Part shown: positions 58,882-64,000 of the stretch, in pieces | How the letters are laid out: each line of letters starts with the position of its first letter | Position numbering within the stretch: the first letter of the stretch is position 1 | Assembly (NCBI GenBank): GCA_024760905.1 | Contig: CM045751.1 | Location: 11,226,001 to 11,290,000, forward strand | Length of the DNA: 64,000 nt | Reading direction: 5' to 3' | From: Plotosus lineatus | Taxonomy: Eukaryota > Chordata > Actinopteri > Siluriformes > Plotosidae | Made by a program: the position numbers and the translations under genes | The notes under the pieces: model-generated | The model's input: the letters and a program-made list of their open reading frames with translations, nothing else | The model's database searches: none | Told to the model about the DNA's origin: nothing

Positions 58882-59290
58882 GGGCAACATGGTGGCTGAT
58901 TGATTAGCATGTTCACCTCACATCGAGAAATCTTGATTTTGTTCCTGGCCTCAAGAATTTCCGTGTGGAGTTTACTTTTGTTCTCCGTGTTTATATAGGT
59001 TTTCTGTGGGTCCACTGGTTTCTTCCAACATTCCAAAAAAAAAAAAAAAAACATGGACAGTTGTGTATATGATGATTTCCTTTCGGCTTTTTCCCTTCTT
59101 CAGGGGTCGCCACAGCGAATGATTTTACTGTTCCAAATTGCCCCTAGGTGTGAGTGTGAGTGGTTGAATGTCTGTCGGCCCTATAATGGATTGGTGAGCT
59201 GTTCCAGGAATACTCCACCTTTGCCCAGAGTTGGCTGAGATGGGTGTTAGCCTCCCCGTGACCCGAATAAGGTTTAAGCAGCTTAGAAAA
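58880..59290 (+). repeat. SINE-B, tail i, with 48-bp LINE-tail insert
   Basis: GGGCAACATGGTGGCTGATT to AAAATGAATGAATGAA; split by 59078-59125. Confidence 0.83.
59078..59125 (-). mobile_element. 48-bp LINE/SINE 3' tail insertion
   Basis: TTTCCTTTCGGCTTTTTCCC ... GGGGTCGCCACAGCGAATGA is dropped into a SINE-B. Only the shared 3' tail is present. Confidence 0.7.
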
Positions 59291-59301
59291 TGAATGAATG
59301 A

Positions 59302-59307
<6 letters not shown>

Positions 59308-59350
<43 letters not shown>
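59308..59350. repeat. (AAT)n microsatellite
   Basis: About 43 bp after SINE-B. Confidence 0.93.
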
Positions 59351-59351
<1 letters not shown>

Positions 59352-59987
59352 AGTGGATGTTATGAGATAATTCAAGACATTTCTCAACATTGTGAATCTG
59401 TGTTTAGCTGTGTTTTAATCTGTGGTGAGCACTGGGATGGGAAATGGGAGGGGTGTGACCCTTCTGGTGGCCAAACATTTCACAGCTCTAGACAGATATA
59501 ATGCTAGTTTTTTTTGTGGAAAATCATTGTACGTATTCAACAGCAAAAATAAATGATAATATTTAAACATAGTTGACTAGAATGAAAAATAGATCAAACT
59601 GCAAATTCTTATATCCATAATTATTGATTTCATACGAGCCATCCAGCACAAGTGTGGAGTCTGACATCAGAAACACATTTCATTCTTTTGGTAAAAACTA
59701 TTTAATTTGGCAGCCAAATTAGTCGAAAGTGACCTCTGCTCATGTTTCTGCTCACATTTAGTTGCTCAGCAAGTGCCAGATTAAACCCTCAGTACGAGAT
59801 GAACATTTACATTTTCTTCTCCTGGTCACCTCAAACGGAAGGTGAAAAAAGCCCCATGTGTTCAGGGTCAGTCGCTATATTTAGATTGCAGTTTTCCTTT
59901 TTAAATTATGTTTTTGTCCTTTCTGACACATTTTTTTCACTTTGACCATTTCAAGCTAAGAAAAGTTAAAAAATAAAAGCCAAAAGC

Positions 59988-60020
<33 letters not shown>

Positions 60021-60237
60021 CCAACCTGACCTAGTTTCAGATATTAAACTCACTTCAACATTAATGGTAACTTTTTTGTGATTTTTTTTTTCTTAAGGTT
60101 TATAATTAAACGGAGGCTCTTGGCATAAGCAAGCCTTTCATATATATTGATTATGGAAGAGTTTATTAATAAGAGAGACATGACATTTAAAGTGTGTGCT
60201 TAAAGATCATTTCAAAAAGTTAAAATAAAGGTATTTT
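59351..60237. other. Intergenic, nothing recognised
   Basis: AT-rich with a long A run near 59990; no exon or repeat family seen. Confidence 0.5.
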
Positions 60238-60594
60238 GTGTCCGCTAAATCCTAATTAAGGTCGCGGGGAGGCTTGCGCGCATCTCAGCCAACTATGGGG
60301 GGTAGGGCAGAGTACGCCCTGGACAGCTCGCCAGGCCATCGCAGAAACACAGAAACACGCTGACGGCTATGTCATATATAAGTCTACTTTTGACGAAAGT
60401 CAGCAATGATTCTTTTACATGAACCTCTCACCATTGACAGTGAGGGACATGGCCGGCCTTTGATAACCCAGTTTGCTGCACTGGGAAGGGGGGGGGGGGG
60501 GGGGTGGTTGGGCAGTGACAACCTTGTGGAGAGTGGGGCTTGAATCCCCAACCTTGGGATCAGTGATACAGCACTTTTACTACCAGGCCATCAT
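60238..60594 (-). repeat. SINE-A, tail i
   Basis: Full length with a G17 run in the body. Confidence 0.88.
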
Positions 60595-60818
60595 TTATGG
60601 AGTCAATATTATTTTTGGATTGACCTGATTGCACAGACACATCCATATTGATTGTGCTGTAATGAACAATGACAATTTTGATTCACTGTGATTTAAAAGT
60701 CTTCATGAACCAAAAAATATCCACGGTCTACGGCTTCACAGAAACATGGAGATGACAGCGAATAAAGAGCAATTCACTATTTTTCTGTATCACTACTGTT
60801 CCCAATGTCATTTAATTG

Positions 60819-60824
<6 letters not shown>

Positions 60825-60860
<36 letters not shown>
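60825..60860. repeat. (CT)n microsatellite
   Basis: About 36 bp. Confidence 0.93.
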
Positions 60861-60864
<4 letters not shown>

Positions 60865-60902
60865 TTGCGTGTAATATAGTTTTCCCAACATAAATAATGA
60901 TA

Positions 60903-61010
60903 TACAGGTATACCTCACCCAACATCGTTAATTGGTTCCAGGAGAGACGACTTAAGTCCAAAAATGACTTAAATCGAATTAGCTTGTCTCTATGCTAGCC
61001 TAGGTTAGGC
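60903..61010 (+). mobile_element. Fragment of a Tigger-like DNA element
   Basis: CAGGTATACCTCACCCAACATC after TA looks like a pogo-type terminus. The matching right end was not found. Confidence 0.4.
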
Positions 61011-61422
61011 TACGCCAAATTTACTTGTCTAGACTAAACAGAAAATAACCATTCCGAGTTCTGTACTTTATTTATGAATGCAATTTTCAATATGGTTAAT
61101 GATGTTGCGCCTGGAGCATATGCGTCGGACCCAAAGATGCAGGAGACCATGTAAGAAGATTCAAAAATTTTATTTTGCACTTTGGAAAATCTAAATCTCT
61201 GGAAATAATCGATGGAAACTGGTCGAGCACGAAGCAGGATACCAGGAGTCAGAGAGATAGCAGGGAAACGAAATCACTGGGAAGGACAATCTTCTGCCGC
61301 TCCTATTTATAGCTCACTGATTGCTGAATGGAAACTGGTGCGCTCTCTGGACCTCGCCTGCAGGTAGCAGCCACGCCCCTCTCCAGCACCTGCAATGAAT
61401 GAAGAGAGAATTAATGCCTCCA
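61011..61422. other. Intergenic, possible old retroelement remnant
   Basis: The stretch GATGCAGGAGACCATG ... TTTTATTTTGC ... AGCCACGCCCCTCTCCAGC resembles a dispersed fish repeat I cannot name. Confidence 0.3.
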
Positions 61423-61671
61423 TCCAGTGCAGCTAACTGGGTTATCAAAGGCCAGCCACGTCTCTCACTGCCTATGGTGGGAGGTTCATGTAAAAGAACC
61501 ACTGCTGACGGTAACGACAGGTGTAGGCTGCAAAGCCGGCAGCATGCTCCCGCCCCTTGCTAAGGGTTGTGTCAGGAAGGGCATCCGACATAAAAACCTC
61601 TGTCAAATTAAACATGCAATGATTCGCTGTGGCGACCCCTGAGAAAAATGGAGCCGCCGAAAGGAAAAGAA
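61423..61671 (+). repeat. SINE-A, tail ii, head missing
   Basis: Starts at CCAGTGCAGCTAACTGGG and ends in GCCGAAAGGAAAAGAAG. Confidence 0.88.
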
Positions 61672-61812
61672 GACATAAACATATAAGGATACATCGCGAT
61701 CATAAGGAGAGTTATACTGACAAACTATTGCTATGCACTGGATATTAGCCTTCTACATACTATTTTAATGAGTCATCACGGCTCAAAGCTATAGGTAAGG
61801 TAAGTCTGTTGG

Positions 61813-62100
61813 GTTTTTACACCCGAGCCTTGTGGCTCATCAGGCTGGTGCTTATCCCCAGTTTCCATAGCATGAAGCAACTAGGAGTTCAACTCGTCCT
61901 GGATGGGGGCACTAGTCCATCGCAGGCTACCTTCCCAGTATATTTTACTGGTACCCATTTATACTGCTGGGTGAACAGAGGCACACTTATGGTTGAGACC
62001 TTGCCCAGGCATCTTAGCACAGTGAGGGTCTCAGTGGGATTCGAACTCACAACCTCCTGATCATGAGCATAGCACCCTAACTACTATGCCACAGGCCCCA
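61813..62100 (-). repeat. SINE-C, full length
   Basis: GGGTTTTTACACCCGAGCC to ACTATGCCACAGGCCCC. Confidence 0.88.
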
Positions 62101-62777
62101 CACAGAAAGCTATAGACTACACCACATATCTGTCCAGACTGTGAGGACAGCTGGGGTCAACCCCGACTAACTTCAAGCAAACTACCCACTCCTGTATCAC
62201 CTAAAAAAAAAAAAAAAAAAAAAAAACAAGTACAGAAGTTGTAGGAAACATAACATAACGTCGGTCAGGCCGTACTCTGAAAATGTTTCCTTTCAAACAC
62301 AATTCAGCCGTGTAATTAAAGTAAAATGTCACTGGCGGCTTGTCTACTTGGGCTGGACAGGCTAACCCAATGTCTTCATGTCACTTCCAGGAAAAAATGT
62401 CGACAGTATTCTTTCATTGGTTCAGCCCCTGTCAGTGATCCACAACATAACATTGCCTGATAAAAGTGCTTTTTTATGTTCATTTATGTTAAATAATCTC
62501 CGTGTCACATAATTGTATAAAATTTGCATATAAATTATCCTGTCAGGATGACCAATACCTATTTAAATAGTCTGTTTCAGGACTCTGAGACCTTCCTCAG
62601 AGGTAACAATGCTAACCACTGAGCTTCCGATCCATTATGTACTAAACGTTCCATTTTCCATTCTCAGGTCACCGGATTAAATAAGTCAGGACCCTGGAAA
62701 CACAAAGCTTCTTCCACCAACTTGAATCTGTTCTCAGCCTCGGGATGCACAAATCCATTTGGGCTTTTCACACTCGA

Positions 62778-63103
62778 GCCAGGCTGTGGTGGCCTAGTGG
62801 GATAGGGTGCTGGATCGCTGATCCTAGGGTTGGGGTTTTTGAGTCCTACTCTCCACAAGGTTGTCACTGTCCCCCCCAGTGCAGCTAACTGGGTTATCAA
62901 AGGCTGGCAATATCTCTCCCTGTCTATGGTGAAAGGCATGTAAAAGAACCATTGCTGACTTTCGACAAGAGTCAGTGTTTCCGCCCTGCGATGGCCTGGT
63001 GAGATGTCCAGCGTGTACTCTGCCCTCGCTTGGAGTTGGCTGGGATGGGCGCCAGCCTCCCCACGACCCTAATTAAGATTAAGTGGTTACAGAAAATGAA
63101 CCG
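62778..63103 (+). repeat. SINE-A, tail i
   Basis: Head TGGTGGCCTAGTGGGATAGG through tail AAGTGGTTACAGAAAATGAA. Confidence 0.9.
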
Positions 63104-63104
63104 A

Positions 63105-63636
63105 ACACCCGAACCATAGTGGCTCATCAGGCTGGTGCTGATCCCCAGTTTCCGTAGCGTGAAGCGACCGGGAGTTCAACTTGTCCTGGATGGGATGCTA
63201 GTCCACTGTAGGTCACCTTCCCAGTATATTTATACTGCTGGGTGAACAGAGGCACAGTTGCGTTTGAGACCTTACCCAGAGTCTCAGCACAGTGGGGGAG
63301 GGGTCTAACTGGGATTTGAACACACAACCTCCTGATCATCCCCAGTGCAGCTAACTGGGTTATCAAAGGTCGGCCATGTCTCCCATTGTCTATGGTGTGA
63401 GGTTCATGTAAAAGAACCATTGCTGACTTTCGACAAGAGTAGGCTGCAAAGCCGTCAGCGTGTTTCCGCCCTGCGATGGCCTGGCGAGCTGTCCAGGGTG
63501 TACTCTGCCCTCGCCCTGAGCTGGCTGGGATGGGCACCAGCCTCCCCGCGACCCTAATTAGGATTAAGCGGTTACAGAAAATGAACTGAACCTCCTGATC
63601 ATGAGTGCAGCACCCTCACAACTACTCCACCGGCCC
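63105..63636 (-). repeat. SINE-C hosting a SINE-A
   Basis: Split at GATCAT by the SINE at 63340-63588. Confidence 0.88.
63340..63588 (+). repeat. SINE-A, tail i, nested in a SINE-C
   Basis: Head-less copy between two copies of CCTCCTGATCAT belonging to the host SINE-C. Confidence 0.9.
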
Positions 63637-64000
63637 TGTTTTCTGTTCTCAGGTTCTCAGGTTCTGGATTAAATAAGTCAGGACCCAAGAAACACAAAGC
63701 TTCTTCCCTGAACTTGAACCTGTTCTCGGTCTCAGGATGCACAAATCCATTTAGCGCCTCTATTAAACTGTTACACTTTGGCAACAGCGACACTCAGGCT
63801 TTGCACATATTATTCACAGTCTAATTAAAATCTCAGATTTTCAATCTGTTAAAGATTGCGTATCCCACACAGACTGTGAAAGATGCAGATGTAATCAGAG
63901 TACTTATTATTCTGCCCAATCTGTACTGCATATAGTGATTTGAACATCCTGTAGCAGTCAGTCATTATAATTGGTTACACCCTGCACTATGTGGGGCTGA

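Noticed and set aside
58388..58899. Poly-His/Tyr, poly-Pro/Leu, poly-Ser/Gly and poly-Val frames
   Set aside because: Translations of the ACC/ACT triplet tract.

Overview
This window reads as intron-rich, transposon-dense teleost nuclear DNA. The evidence is three vertebrate genes with normal GT-AG splice sites, intron-containing tRNA-Ile(UAU) genes, Tc1/pogo/hAT DNA elements, 3'-truncated LINEs, and several tRNA-derived SINE families of fish type. No prokaryotic, CRISPR or integrated-virus signal was seen. The species cannot be named from the sequence.

Layout. (1) 0-4.3 kb: a small tandem array of tRNA-Ile(UAU) genes with 19-nt introns, built as duplicated dimers and broken up by SINEs. (2) 5.8-23.0 kb, minus strand: the first seven coding exons of an ADAMTS7/12-type metalloprotease, from signal peptide through prodomain, furin site and catalytic domain to the HELGH zinc motif. 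The gene continues off the left edge. (3) 19.8-22.5 kb, inside its first intron: a 24-bp-unit minisatellite that appears to grow out of the head of a SINE. (4) 30.6-31.6 kb, plus strand: an intronless relaxin-3-receptor-type GPCR (rxfp3). (5) 32.3-32.5 kb, minus strand: a probable terminal exon and poly(A) signal of an unidentified gene. (6) 42.9-51.2 kb, minus strand: a complete 14-exon cadherin-related family member 5 gene (cdhr5), 679 codons, with no mucin segment. (7) 52-64 kb: gene-free, almost entirely interspersed repeats and microsatellites.

The head-to-head pair adamts12(-)/rxfp3(+) matches the order I know from human chromosome 5p13, which supports adamts12 over adamts7 and rxfp3 over its paralogues. 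cdhr5 beside them is not the human arrangement. The three proteins have unrelated jobs: matrix proteolysis, neuropeptide signalling and brush-border adhesion.

The most informative non-genic structure is the SINE population. At least three tRNA-like heads (called A, B and C here) are joined to several tails. One tail (ii) is shared with the 3' end of a LINE also present in the window; another (i) is shared by heads A and B. Many insertions are datable by nesting and by perfect target-site duplications. SINE, LINE and MITE family names are working labels; no database was searched.
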